In this document: in pieces, positions 52,345 to 61,650 of the stretch
Layout of the letters: every line of letters begins with the position of its first letter
How positions within the stretch are numbered: the stretch's first letter is position 1
Made by a program: the position numbers and the translations under genes
From: Minwuiaceae bacterium
GTDB taxonomy: Bacteria > Pseudomonadota > Alphaproteobacteria > Minwuiales > Minwuiaceae
NCBI GenBank assembly: GCA_028278525.1
Contig: JANQEE010000069.1
Location: 150,611-214,610, forward strand
Direction: 5' to 3'
DNA: 64,000 nucleotides
Notes under the pieces: generated by a model
What the model saw: only the letters and a program-made list of their open reading frames with translations
Database searches by the model: none
Told to the model about the DNA's origin: nothing

Positions 52345-53450
52345 GGCGTCTTGTCCTCCGCCCGTTCCGGGAACAGGTCCAGCAGGCCTTCCGCCGACGC
52401 TTCCGCAACACCACGCTCGGTAATCAGGCCCGTGACCAGACGGGCCGGCGTGACATCGAAGGCGTAGTTGGCGACCGGACTGCCATCGGGGATGAGTTGA
52501 ACGGTTTCGATGTCGCCCGCCGCCGTGCGCCCGGAAATGCGCGCCACTTCGTCACCGGAGCGCTGTTCGATGGGAACTTCGACAAGGCCGTCCGACACGG
52601 TCCAGTCGATGGTGGTCGACGGCAGCGCCACGTAGAACGGCACGTCGTTATCGCGCGCCGCCAACGCCTTCAGATAGGTGCCGATCTTGTTGGCGACATC
52701 GCCCGACGCCGTGGTGCGGTCGGTGCCCGTGATGCACATGTCGACCATGCCCTGCTGCATCAGATGGCCGCCGACATTGTCGGCGATCACCGTATGCGGC
52801 ACGCCGTGATGGCCGAGCTCGTAGGCGGTGATCGCCGCGCCCTGGTTGCGCGGCCGCGTCTCGTCGACCCAGACATGCACGGGAATGCCTTCGTTATGGG
52901 CCATGTAGATCGGTGCGGTCGCCGTGCCCCAATCGATAGTGGCGAGCCAGCCGGCATTGCAGTGGGTCAACACGTTGACGGGCTCACCTTTCGGTTTATC
53001 TGCCGCGAGGCGGCGCAAGATTTCCAGCCCATGTCGGCCGATGGCGGCGCAGATCTCAACATCGTCGTCGCAGATTTGAGCGGCGCGGGCGTAGGCGGCG
53101 GCGAGGCGATCCTCGCGCGCGATGTTGCGCAACGCCGCGCGCATCTCGTCCAGCGCCCAGCGCAGGTTGATCGCCGTCGGCCGGGTGGCGAGGAGGCGGT
53201 CGTACGCCCTGTCGATCGCGGCGTCGGACGCATCGACGCGCAGGGCCAGGCAAATGCCATAGGCGGCGGTGGCACCGATCAGCGGGGCGCCGCGAACCTG
53301 CATGTCGGAGATCGCGTTGGCGGCGTCTTCCAGCGTTGCGAGCCGCGCCACGGTCAACTCGTGCGGCAGGCGCGTCTGGTCGAAAATCTCGACCGACCAG
53401 CCGTCGTCGGCGACCCAGATGGTGCGATGGTGAACGCCGTCGATCTTCAT
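52341..53450 (-). CDS. mtnA: S-methyl-5-thioribose-1-phosphate isomerase-like protein (MtnA)
   Basis: A 369-residue MtnA/eIF2B-alpha family isomerase. The catalytic pair is present: Cys164 in THCNAG and Asp244 in [35 protein letters not shown] is a standard MtnA stretch. It would turn 5-methylthioribose-1-P or 5-deoxyribose-1-P into the ribulose-1-P form. Without mtnB, mtnC or mtnD nearby but with a class II aldolase, the DHAP shunt (5-deoxyribose salvage) is the better fit. It overlaps its neighbours by 4 bp on both sides. Confidence 0.9.
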   Translation of the reverse strand: MKIDGVHHRTIWVADDGWSVEIFDQTRLPHELTVARLATLEDAANAISDMQVRGAPLIGATAAYGICLALRVDASDAAIDRAYDRLLATRPTAINLRWALDEMRAALRNIAREDRLAAAYARAAQICDDDVEICAAIGRHGLEILRRLAADKPKGEPVNVLTHCNAGWLATIDWGTATAPIYMAHNEGIPVHVWVDETRPRNQGAAITAYELGHHGVPHTVIADNVGGHLMQQGMVDMCITGTDRTTASGDVANKIGTYLKALAARDNDVPFYVALPSTTIDWTVSDGLVEVPIEQRSGDEVARISGRTAAGDIETVQLIPDGSPVANYAFDVTPARLVTGLITERGVAEASAEGLLDLFPERAEDKTP

Positions 53451-55129
53451 TGCCGGGCCAATGCGCTTTCCCGGAGGCCGCTCAAAGTCATGCCGGGACT
53501 GAGCGACTCGGGGCTGATGCGGAGTTCAATGACGGCGGCTTGGCCGGAATCACGGGCGCGTTGGAACGCTTCGGCGAAATCTGCGGTGCGCTCGACCGTC
53601 TCGCCATGCGCGCCATAGGCCCGGGCAAGAGCCGCGAAGTCCGGATTGGCGAGTTCCGTGCCGATCACCCGGGTCGGATACTCCCGCTCCTGATGCATGC
53701 GGATGGTGCCGTACATGCCGTTATTGACGACCAGGAAAATCGGATCGAGCCCGTATTGCACGGCGGTCGCCAGTTCCTGGCCGCACATCATGAAACAGCC
53801 GTCGCCGTTGAACGACACGACCATGCGGTCCGGAAACACCGCCTTGGCCGCGACCGCCGCCGGCACGCCGTAGCCCATGGCCCCGCTGGTCGGCGCCAGT
53901 TGGCTGCGGAACATCTTGTACTGCAGGTGTTTATGGGCCCACTGAGCATAGTTGCCGGCGCCATTGGTGACGATGACGTCTTCCGGCAGTTCGGCGCGTA
54001 GGTATTTTACGACCTCCCCCATATCCAGGTCGCCGGGCTGTGCCTTCGGCTCCAAGCTCGCTTCGTAGTCGGCGCGCGCGGCATCCGCTTGGCCCGCCCA
54101 CGCAGGATTGGCAATGGGTTCGAGGGCGCGCGCCGCCGCGGCGAACGCGGTCGAACCGGCGTTGATCGGAAGATCGGCCTGATAGACCCGGCCGAGTTCG
54201 TCGGCGCCGCCATGCACGTGGATCAGACGCTGTCTGGGCCGGGGCGGCTGGATCAACGAATAGCCGGCCGTGGTGATCTCGCCGAGCCGGGCGCCGACGA
54301 CCAGCAACAGATCGGCGGATTTCACGCGTTCGCCCAACGGGCCGTCTATGCCGATACCGACATGCCCGACATAGTTCGGATGCCGGTTGTCGAAATAGTC
54401 CTGGCAACGGAACGACACACCGGTCGGCAGGTTGTTCGCTTCGGCGAAGGCCATGATGTCGTCACGGGTCTCCGCGCTCCACCCGCCACCGCCGACGATC
54501 ATCAGCGGGCGCTCTGCTTCCGCCAGCATGGCGCGCATCGACGCCATATCGCGCGGGTCGGGATAAGGCCGAACGACTTTGTAAGGGTCGCCCAATTCCG
54601 CGGAGCAGCGCTCCGTCAGCATATCCTCGGGCAGGGCAACGACGACCGGCCCGGGACGGCCGGACATGGCCACGTAGAAGGCGTGGCTGATGACTTCCGG
54701 GACCCGGGCCGGATCGTCGATCTGCACCGCCCATTTGGCGAGCGGTGCGAACATCTTTTCGAAGTCGACCTCCTGGAACGCCTCGCGGTGCATCATGTCG
54801 CGGCCGACCTGGCCGACCAGCAGCACCATCGGCGTCGAATCCTGCATCGCCGTATGCACGCCAATCGTGGCGTTCGACGCGCCCGGCCCACGGGTCACCA
54901 TGCAGATGCCCGGTTTGCCGGTCAGCTTGCCGTAGGCTTCCGCCATGTTGGCGGCGCCACCTTCCTGGCGGCAGATGACCACCCGGATATCGTTACGGAT
55001 GTCGTATAATCCGTCGAGGACCGCCAGATAGCTCTCGCCCGGCACGCAGAACACGGTGTCGACGCCGTGCAGTTTCAAGGCGTCGGCCACAAGCTGGCCG
55101 CCGGTACGCTGATTGGCTAGGGACGCCAT
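53447..55129 (-). CDS. Thiamine-diphosphate-dependent enzyme, acetolactate-synthase-like
   Basis: A 560-residue ThDP enzyme with three domains: an N-terminal Pyr domain with the catalytic Glu in [14 protein letters not shown] (about residues 54-67), a central Rossmann-like domain, and a C-terminal PP domain with [16 protein letters not shown] and [10 protein letters not shown] for Mg-ThDP. It joins or splits C-C bonds next to a carbonyl; the substrate is unknown. It shares an operon with mtnA, the kinase and the aldolase, so an aldehyde released by the aldolase is one candidate. aaggaga precedes the ATG. Confidence 0.87.
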   Translation of the reverse strand: MASLANQRTGGQLVADALKLHGVDTVFCVPGESYLAVLDGLYDIRNDIRVVICRQEGGAANMAEAYGKLTGKPGICMVTRGPGASNATIGVHTAMQDSTPMVLLVGQVGRDMMHREAFQEVDFEKMFAPLAKWAVQIDDPARVPEVISHAFYVAMSGRPGPVVVALPEDMLTERCSAELGDPYKVVRPYPDPRDMASMRAMLAEAERPLMIVGGGGWSAETRDDIMAFAEANNLPTGVSFRCQDYFDNRHPNYVGHVGIGIDGPLGERVKSADLLLVVGARLGEITTAGYSLIQPPRPRQRLIHVHGGADELGRVYQADLPINAGSTAFAAAARALEPIANPAWAGQADAARADYEASLEPKAQPGDLDMGEVVKYLRAELPEDVIVTNGAGNYAQWAHKHLQYKMFRSQLAPTSGAMGYGVPAAVAAKAVFPDRMVVSFNGDGCFMMCGQELATAVQYGLDPIFLVVNNGMYGTIRMHQEREYPTRVIGTELANPDFAALARAYGAHGETVERTADFAEAFQRARDSGQAAVIELRISPESLSPGMTLSGLRESALARQ

Positions 55130-55140
55130 GACGGTCTCCT

Positions 55141-55794
55141 TCAGATCTCGATAAACTCGTCGACGAAGACTTTGTACTGCTGGGTCTTCGGCTTGTCGCG
55201 GTCTTCATCTCTTATATAGCGGATAGAGCTTTCGCCGAGCAGATCTCGCGGCAGGATCATAACCCGGACGAAGCCGGTCGGCTCGCTTTGCGACGCGGTG
55301 GCGAACACCGGCGACGGCCCTCGCTCGAACCAGGCTTCGCCCGGCGCGACGGAAAAGATCTTGCCCTCCGTCTCGATCCGGATGCTGCCGTGATGCAGGC
55401 AGCGAATGCCGGGGCCCTGATGGGTGTGGGAATAGGCCACGCCGCCCGGCGGGAACTCCACACTGTCGCAGCGCATCAGATACTTACCGTCGGACGCAAG
55501 ATCGAAGCCGCCGACAGCCAGTGCGCGAGAGGCGACGCCCTGCCCCTGGCCCAGAGTGTCCGGTTCGGTTGGGCCGACCAGCTCCCAGCGCCAAACGCGT
55601 GCGCCGTCGGACCCCGCCGAGAGCTTCATCTCTCCGGTGCCGCGCCATGCCTGGTCCGCGGTCAGCGCTGCCGCGCCGACGGTCGCGCTGCCCGAGACCA
55701 CGTAAACGACGCGGTTCGTCGCCGCCAGCGGTCCGTCGAACGCGGCATCGGCTTCGAGCCGGTCTTCGTAAAGCCGAAGCTGATACTGGGTCAT
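55141..55794 (-). CDS. Cupin-domain protein
   Basis: A 217-residue bicupin-like protein. The second barrel has a metal-site-like region, VAYSHTHQGPGIRCLHHGSI (about 133-152), with several His, and ends in VAPGEAWFERGPSPVF. The first half has a weaker barrel (VVYVVSGSATVGA, with no clear ligands). I cannot assign a reaction; metal-dependent isomerase, dioxygenase or sensor roles are possible. It sits 11 bases before the ThDP gene in the same unit. Confidence 0.75.
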   Translation of the reverse strand: MTQYQLRLYEDRLEADAAFDGPLAATNRVVYVVSGSATVGAAALTADQAWRGTGEMKLSAGSDGARVWRWELVGPTEPDTLGQGQGVASRALAVGGFDLASDGKYLMRCDSVEFPPGGVAYSHTHQGPGIRCLHHGSIRIETEGKIFSVAPGEAWFERGPSPVFATASQSEPTGFVRVMILPRDLLGESSIRYIRDEDRDKPKTQQYKVFVDEFIEI

Positions 55795-55809
55795 CGAATG
55801 GCCGAGGCT

Positions 55810-56124
55810 TCAAGGATTGGGCGAGAACGGTGCCGGGATCAAGATCTTGCTCTCCTGGCTCAGGATCAGCGGCCTGATCTTCTTGACGTAGTCCTGCCAG
55901 CCGGGGTCGGCGCCCAACTCGGCGCGGCGCCGGGTCCGTTCGTCGAGGCTGTCGTAGGCCCACATATGGACGATCTGGTTGAGCGTGCCGATCTCGGTAT
56001 GAAAATAGCCGACCATGTGGCCCAGGATCGGCTTCTGTATTTCCATGCCGAATTCCTGATAAAGCCTGAGATATTCCGGCACCCCACCCGGCACCAGCGT
56101 ATAGACCCGTTCTTCCACGATCAT
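55810..56124 (-). CDS. NIPSNAP-family protein
   Basis: A 104-residue ferredoxin-like alpha/beta barrel protein of the NIPSNAP family: IVEERVYTLVPGGVPEYLRLY at the start, MVGYFHTEIGTLNQIVHMWAYDSLDERTRRRAEL in the middle, and ILIPAPFSP at the end. The role is unknown; such proteins often accompany degradative operons. The true ATG is at 56124; the much longer open frame upstream is antisense to the divergent ThDP gene and not used. It is the first gene of the six-gene minus-strand unit. Confidence 0.88.
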   Translation of the reverse strand: MIVEERVYTLVPGGVPEYLRLYQEFGMEIQKPILGHMVGYFHTEIGTLNQIVHMWAYDSLDERTRRRAELGADPGWQDYVKKIRPLILSQESKILIPAPFSPNP

Positions 56125-56277
56125 GTTCTTAAACTCCCCGTTTCGGCCCCTAATCGGCCAAGGTGGATTGTGCCGCTTTGGCCCGCGACTGCAAGCTGCA
56201 TGACGTTGCGCGGGCCCGGACCGCGTGATAGGGGAATTGGGGGAAAGCCGGGGCATAAGATCAGGAAGGCAAGAGAA

Positions 56278-57966
56278 ATGAACGAGTTGACGGGCGCCGA
56301 GGCCTTCGTGCGCATGCTGCAACTGCATGAGGTCGAGTATGTCTTCGGCCTGTGCGGCGATACCAGCCTGCCGCTTTACGACGCGCTGTTCCGGTTGGAC
56401 CACGGCATCACCCATATCCTGAGCCGCGACGAGCGCTCGGCCGCCTACATGGCCGACGGCTACGCCAGGGTCAGCGGCAAGGTGGGTATCTGCGAGGGGC
56501 CGAGCGGCGGCGGTGCGACCTACATCCTGCCCGGCCTGGTGGAAGCGAACGAGTCGTCGGTGCCGATCCTGGCCGTCACCACGGATATCGCCGTCAGCAG
56601 CCGCGGCAAATACACCCTGACCGAACTGGACCAGACCAGCCTGTTCCGGCCGGTCACCAAATGGAACGCGGTGATTGATCGCGCTGAGGACGTGCCGAAA
56701 CAGATCCGCGCCGCGTTCACGCATATGAGCACCGGCCGGCCCGGCGCAACGCATCTGGGCTTGCCCTTCGACGTGCAGAAGGGCGCGGTGGACGAGTCTG
56801 AAGTCTGGGCCGACCCCGCGCTTGGCCGGTATCCGGCGCGGCCGAGCGGGCCGGAACCGGCGGCCGTGGCCAAAGCCACCGAATTGCTGCTGGACGCCAA
56901 GAACCCACTGTTCATCTGCGGCGGCGGCGTGATCAATGCCGGCGGCGAAACGGAGATGCTGCGCCTTGCCGAAGCCCTGGCGGCGCCGGTGGCGACCACC
57001 ATCAGCGGCAAGGGCACCCTGCCGGAAACCCATCCCCTGGCGGTCGGCGTGGTCGGCAGCAACGGCGGCACGCCGGAGACCCGGGCCGTCGTCGGTGCCG
57101 CCGACCTGGTGGTTTTCGTCGGCTGCCGGGCGGGTTCCGTCACCACGGAACGGTGGCGCCATCCGGCGCCGGGCGCCGCGAAAATCATCCATATCGACGC
57201 CGATCCCGCGGTGATCGGCGTCACCTATCTGGCCGATGCGGCTTTGGTGGGCGATGCCCGACTGGCGCTTGCCGCGCTCAACGCGGAACTCGGCGACCGG
57301 CGACGCGCCAGCGGCACCCTCGATGCAAGCGCCGTCGCCCGCGCCAGGGAGCAGAAATTTGCGGCGTTCCGGGCCTTGGCCGAAAGCAACGAAACGCCGA
57401 TCCGGCCCGAGCGGGTCGTGGCGACACTGCAGCAGGTGCTGCCGTCGGATGCGGTGATCGTCGCCGATCCCGGCACGCCCTGCCCTTACATCTCCGCCTA
57501 CTACGAGTTAGAGGAGAGCGGCCGAAATTTCATCTCCAACCGGGCGCATGGCGCGCTCGGCTATTCGCTCGCCGCCTCGGTCGGCGCCCACTACGGCCGT
57601 CCCGGCGCCAAGGTGGTCGCCGTGATGGGCGACGGCAGCTTCGGCTTCACCATCGGCGAAATCGAAACCGTCACCCGGCTGAACCTGCCGATCACCTTCG
57701 TCGTGATCTCCAACGCGGTCTACGGCTGGATCAAGGCGGGCCAGAAATCCGGTTTCAACGAGCGTTACTTCTCGGTCGATTTCAGCCGGACCGACCACGC
57801 CAAGGTTGCCTCAGGCTACGGCATCAAGACCTGGACCGTAACCGACCCGGCGGACCTGAAGGCAGCGCTGGCGGCCGCCTGCGAGCATGGCGGGCCGTCC
57901 CTGGTGGACATCGTCTGCCAGCCGCTGCACGAGGCGCGCGCGCCGGTCAGTGAGTGGGTCGCGTAG
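56278..57966 (+). CDS. Second thiamine-diphosphate-dependent enzyme
   Basis: A 562-residue ThDP enzyme, clearly different from the one at 53447. The Pyr-domain Glu is in LSRDERSAAYMADGYARVSG (about residues 45-64) and the PP-domain motif is GDGSFGFTIGEIETVTRLN ... SNAVYGW (Ser-Asn-Ala replaces the common Asn-Asn). It resembles acetolactate synthase/benzoylformate decarboxylase-type proteins. It is divergent from the NIPSNAP operon with a 150-bp shared promoter region. The ATG at 56278 follows a ggaaggcaagag stretch. Confidence 0.87.
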   Translation: MNELTGAEAFVRMLQLHEVEYVFGLCGDTSLPLYDALFRLDHGITHILSRDERSAAYMADGYARVSGKVGICEGPSGGGATYILPGLVEANESSVPILAVTTDIAVSSRGKYTLTELDQTSLFRPVTKWNAVIDRAEDVPKQIRAAFTHMSTGRPGATHLGLPFDVQKGAVDESEVWADPALGRYPARPSGPEPAAVAKATELLLDAKNPLFICGGGVINAGGETEMLRLAEALAAPVATTISGKGTLPETHPLAVGVVGSNGGTPETRAVVGAADLVVFVGCRAGSVTTERWRHPAPGAAKIIHIDADPAVIGVTYLADAALVGDARLALAALNAELGDRRRASGTLDASAVARAREQKFAAFRALAESNETPIRPERVVATLQQVLPSDAVIVADPGTPCPYISAYYELEESGRNFISNRAHGALGYSLAASVGAHYGRPGAKVVAVMGDGSFGFTIGEIETVTRLNLPITFVVISNAVYGWIKAGQKSGFNERYFSVDFSRTDHAKVASGYGIKTWTVTDPADLKAALAAACEHGGPSLVDIVCQPLHEARAPVSEWVA

Positions 57967-57973
57967 GCCGGCC

Positions 57974-59515
57974 TCAAACGATGCGGCTGTCCTGTTTGCC
58001 CCAGTAGCGGTCCTTCAGCAGGCGCTTGTACAGCTTGCCGTTGGGGTGGCGGGGCAGTTCGGCCTCGAAATCGACGCTGCGCGGGCATTTGACCCGACTA
58101 AGGTGTTCGCGGCAGAAGCCGATCAATTCCTCTGCCAGCATCTCGTCGCCGCGCACGCCTTCCATCGGCTGCACCACGGCCTTGACCTCTTCGCCGAACT
58201 CCTCGTTCGGCACGCCGATTACGGCGACGTCCAACACCTTGGGATGGGTGACCAACAGGTTCTCCACCTCCTGCGGATAGATGTTCACGCCGCCGGAGAT
58301 AATCATGTAGGCCTTACGGTCGGTCAGATAGAGGTAGCCCTCCTCGTCCAGATAGCCGACGTCGCCGAGCGTGGTCCAGCCGCGCGCGTTGCGCGACTCC
58401 GCTGTCTTCTGCGGGTCGTTGTGATACTCGAACTCCGGCGCATCGGCGAAATGGATGATGCCGGGCTCGCCGGGCGGCAGCTCGTTATCCGCTTCGTCCA
58501 TGATGTGCACGACGCCGATGATCGCCTTGCCGACCGAACCCTTATGCGCAAGCCATTCGGGGCTTGAGATCGCGCAGAAGCCGTTGCCCTCGGTGCCGGC
58601 GTAGTATTCCGTGATGATCGGCCCCCACCAATCGATCATCTGTTCCTTGACCTGAACCGGACAGGGCGCCGCCGCGTGGATCGCCATGCCCATACTGGAA
58701 ACGTCGTACTTTTGCCGCACCGCGTCCGGCAGTTTCAGGAAACGGACGAACATGGTGGGCACCCATTGGCTGTGGGTGGCCTTGTAGCGCTGGATCAGGC
58801 CCAACGCCTGTTCCGGGTCGAAGCGTTCCATGACGATGCAGGTGCCGCCCAGCCGCTGCACGCCCAGATTGAAGCGGAGCGGCGCCGCGTGATAGAGCGG
58901 CGCGGGCGACAGGTATATGGCGTCGGGACCGATACCGTAGAGCTGCTTCAAGAGCACCAACAGGGTTGGTGGCGTGCCGAACGGCTCCTCCTTCAGCGGG
59001 ATCTTGATGCCCTTCGGCCGCCCGGTCGTGCCGGAGGAATACAGCATGTCGCTGCCCTCCGCCTCGTCGGCAATCGGCGTTGTCGGCATGTCGGCGACCG
59101 CGTCTTCGTAAGACTGGAAGCCATCGATCGGACCATCCACCATGTACCGGGTCTCGACACCCGGCATGCCCGCCGTCAGTTCCCGCGCGACATCCTGTTT
59201 GGCGCTGGAGGTGATGAAAACCCGGGCCGCGCAGTCGGCGACGATGTATTCGACCTCCTCGGCCGTCAGGTAGCTACTGATACAGGTGTAGTACAGGCCG
59301 GCCCGATGGGCGGCCCAGCAGATCTGGAAGTAGTGGACGTTGTTCTCCATGAAGATGGCGATGCCGTCGCCGCGCTTCAGGCCGAGCGAGCGAAACAGAT
59401 GCGCCCCGCGGTTGGATGCCTCATTAAGCTCCCGATAGGTCACGGCCCGGCCGCTGCCGGCCATGATATAGGCCGGTTTGTCCGGCGTTTTCTCTGCAAT
59501 CAACCCCGGATGCAT
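57974..59515 (-). CDS. AMP-forming acyl-CoA synthetase
   Basis: A 513-residue ANL-superfamily ligase. The P-loop motif LYSSGTTGRPKGIKI (about 155-169), the A5-type motif TEYYAGTEGNG, the hinge YLYLTDRKAYMIISGG and the C-terminal catalytic Lys in PRHPNGKLYKR are present. It activates a carboxylic acid with ATP and CoA. The ATG at 59515 is chosen because ggagg sits eight bases upstream; an in-frame ATG 48 bp earlier lacks this. It converges with the second ThDP gene. Confidence 0.9.
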   Translation of the reverse strand: MHPGLIAEKTPDKPAYIMAGSGRAVTYRELNEASNRGAHLFRSLGLKRGDGIAIFMENNVHYFQICWAAHRAGLYYTCISSYLTAEEVEYIVADCAARVFITSSAKQDVARELTAGMPGVETRYMVDGPIDGFQSYEDAVADMPTTPIADEAEGSDMLYSSGTTGRPKGIKIPLKEEPFGTPPTLLVLLKQLYGIGPDAIYLSPAPLYHAAPLRFNLGVQRLGGTCIVMERFDPEQALGLIQRYKATHSQWVPTMFVRFLKLPDAVRQKYDVSSMGMAIHAAAPCPVQVKEQMIDWWGPIITEYYAGTEGNGFCAISSPEWLAHKGSVGKAIIGVVHIMDEADNELPPGEPGIIHFADAPEFEYHNDPQKTAESRNARGWTTLGDVGYLDEEGYLYLTDRKAYMIISGGVNIYPQEVENLLVTHPKVLDVAVIGVPNEEFGEEVKAVVQPMEGVRGDEMLAEELIGFCREHLSRVKCPRSVDFEAELPRHPNGKLYKRLLKDRYWGKQDSRIV

Positions 59516-59661
59516 CCGGCACTCCTCCCCGTACGTGTCGATCCCAAAAAGCGGCGCAATCATACCGTCAGCGCCCGGCCATCGAAAGGCCGGGCAGGGC
59601 TTTCTTGGCCGCGCCGGCGTGCGATAATGGCCAATAAATCCAAACGCTTTGGGAGACCGCC

Positions 59662-60267
59662 GTGGCCACCGTCGAGTTCTTTTTCGATTGCTCCAGCCCC
59701 TGGACCTATCTCGCGTTCGAACGGATCGAAGGCGTCTGCGAGCGAACCGGCGCCGAACTGGTCTGGAAGCCGTTCCTGGTCGGCGGTGTGTTCAACGCGG
59801 TCAACCAGACGGTCTACGAGACGCGCGAGAAACCCAACCCGCGCAAGCAGAAATACATGCACAAGGACCTGGCCGACTGGGCCCGCTACCAGGGCATCGA
59901 GATCGGCTGGCCATCGGTGTTTCCGGTGCGCGCCGTGACGCCGATGCGGGGCGCCCTGGTGGCCCTGGACAACGGCTGCCTGCCGGCCTACGCCCGGGCG
60001 ACCTTCCAGGCCTATTGGGGCGACCTGAAGGACATCTCCCAGGACGACGTGCTGGCCGAGATATGCGACAAGGTGGGGTTGGCCCAAGACGTATTCACCG
60101 CCGGCGTCGCGAGCCAGGACGTCAAGGATCGCCTGCGCGGCAACACCGAGGAACTGATCGAGCGCGGCGGGTTCGGCTCGCCGACCATATTCGTGAACGG
60201 CAGCGACATGTATTTCGGCAACGACCGCATGCCGTTGGTGGAAGCGGCCCTGTCCAAGTCCGGTTAA
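59662..60267 (+). CDS. 2-hydroxychromene-2-carboxylate isomerase/kappa-GST-like protein
   Basis: A 201-residue DsbA-fold protein of the HCCA isomerase/kappa-class GST family. FFFDCSSPWTYLAFERIE (about residues 5-22) carries the active-site Ser near the N terminus, and GGFGSPTIFVNGSDMYFGNDR (about 170-190) is the cis-Pro thioredoxin-like region. It probably uses glutathione on an aromatic or aldehyde substrate. The start is GTG after gggagaccgcc. Confidence 0.88.
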   Translation: MATVEFFFDCSSPWTYLAFERIEGVCERTGAELVWKPFLVGGVFNAVNQTVYETREKPNPRKQKYMHKDLADWARYQGIEIGWPSVFPVRAVTPMRGALVALDNGCLPAYARATFQAYWGDLKDISQDDVLAEICDKVGLAQDVFTAGVASQDVKDRLRGNTEELIERGGFGSPTIFVNGSDMYFGNDRMPLVEAALSKSG

Positions 60268-60269
60268 CG

Positions 60270-60297
60270 AAAAAGCCCGCCGGCGTTCCCGCCGGCG
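60270..60297 (-). terminator. Rho-independent terminator of the leftward Liv operon
   Basis: On the minus strand a perfect 8-bp stem CGCCGGCG with loop ggaa (60278-60297) is followed by ggc and five T (60270-60274). It ends the transcript from the ABC transporter genes and lies directly after the convergent isomerase gene. Confidence 0.85.
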
Positions 60298-60325
60298 ACC
60301 AATTCGAAACGGTTACCCGACTGGA

Positions 60326-61549
60326 TCAGGAACCGGTATCGGCGCTGAGGGTCGGACCGAAGCGGACCCACTCCTTGCCGTCGAACTTCTGCATCTGCAT
60401 CTGCTCGATCGGATAGAAGTCAGTCTCACTGGTATTGATCACGATGCCCGGCAGCAACATCGGGATCCGCAGATCCTTCACGCTGGCGGCCTGCTTCATG
60501 ATGTTCTCACGGGTCAGGTTGTCGCCCGCCTGCTCAATAACGTGATGCATCAGCGAGGACACCGCGTATGCAAAGGCGTTGAACGGGTTCTTCCTGTCGC
60601 CTTCCGGATAGTATTCCTGCATCCAGGCGTCCCATTCCTTGTACTCGGCATCGTCCTTCCAGGCCGGGTCGGTCGGGTCCTTGAGGTAGGTCAAGGAAAT
60701 GATCCCCTTGGATTTCTCCAGGCCGGCCGGCTTCAAAGTCGCGGCGATCGATGCCGAAACGTCATTGAGAAGATGAGTCGGCTTCCAGCCGATGTCGTAC
60801 ATCTTCTTGATCGCCTGAGCCGCGAACTTCGGGATCGCGATGTTGACGAAGACGTCCGCGCCGCTCGCCTTCAGGTTCACGATCTGCGAATCGACGGTCG
60901 GATCGGTGACTTCGTAGGATTCTTCCTTAACCACGAGCTGGCTGTACTTGTCGCCGAGCGCCTCTTTCAGGCCGATCACGTAGTCCTTGCCGTAGTCGTC
61001 GTTCTGGAACAGAACGGCGACCTTACCGTCGGCATGGTTCTGCAGAATGTAATTGCCGAAGATCTTGCCGATGGTCTGGTAGTTTGGCTGGAAGCCCATG
61101 GTCCACGGGAAGTTCTTCGGATCGCCCCACTTGGTGGCGCCGGTCGCCACGAAAAGCTGCGGGACTTTCTTCTTGTTGGCGTATTTATGCACGGCCGAGT
61201 TGGTCGGCGTGCCGAGCGAGTTGAACACGAACAGCACCTGATCCCTTTCGATCAGGCGGCGGAACTGTTCCTTGGTTTTCGGCGGGCTATAGCCGTCGTC
61301 GACGGAGATGAATTCGATCATCCGGCCGTTGATGCCGCCTTCGGCATTGACCTTCTTCCAGTAGGCGGTGAGGCCCTTGCCGATGGTGCCGTAGGACGAT
61401 GCCGGGCCGCTGTAGGGGTTGGTGTTGCCGATTTTGATCGACTTGTCGGATGCGCCGGGCCCGTACTCCGCGGCAGTCGCTGCGCCAGCGGCCAATGCGA
61501 GGCCAAATGCAGCCGCAGCCGGAATGAGATATTGTCTCAGTAACGTCAT
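60326..61549 (-). CDS. Branched-chain amino acid-type ABC transporter substrate-binding protein
   Basis: A 407-residue periplasmic protein of the LivJ/LivK type with a Sec signal peptide (cleavage near residue 26, ATAAEY). Typical are the strand IKIGNTNPYSGPASSYG and the two-lobed peripla_BP_6 fold, including VAVLFQNDDYGKDYV. Ligands of this group range from branched amino acids to amides, urea or aromatic acids. ttgaggt-type upstream DNA separates it from livM by about 100 bp. It is last in the minus-strand Liv set. Confidence 0.9.
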   Translation of the reverse strand: MTLLRQYLIPAAAAFGLALAAGAATAAEYGPGASDKSIKIGNTNPYSGPASSYGTIGKGLTAYWKKVNAEGGINGRMIEFISVDDGYSPPKTKEQFRRLIERDQVLFVFNSLGTPTNSAVHKYANKKKVPQLFVATGATKWGDPKNFPWTMGFQPNYQTIGKIFGNYILQNHADGKVAVLFQNDDYGKDYVIGLKEALGDKYSQLVVKEESYEVTDPTVDSQIVNLKASGADVFVNIAIPKFAAQAIKKMYDIGWKPTHLLNDVSASIAATLKPAGLEKSKGIISLTYLKDPTDPAWKDDAEYKEWDAWMQEYYPEGDRKNPFNAFAYAVSSLMHHVIEQAGDNLTRENIMKQAASVKDLRIPMLLPGIVINTSETDFYPIEQMQMQKFDGKEWVRFGPTLSADTGS

Positions 61550-61650
61550 GCCTTCCTCCTTGATTTCTTATTGAGGTTATTTGGTTAATTCACTGGTTGT
61601 TTCAGTCATTGTAGCCGGATTGCGCCCATGATTCATGGCTAATCTCAATA

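Noticed and set aside
52341..53450. Assignment of mtnA to the standard methionine salvage pathway
   Set aside because: No mtnB, mtnC or mtnD genes are nearby, and the partner genes are a kinase of the PfkB type and a fuculose-type aldolase, so the DHAP-shunt reading is preferred. The window cannot exclude distant mtnBCD.
55288..56277. A long 5' extension of the second ThDP gene
   Set aside because: It is antisense to the cupin and NIPSNAP genes. The ThDP family N terminus begins at the ATG at 56278.
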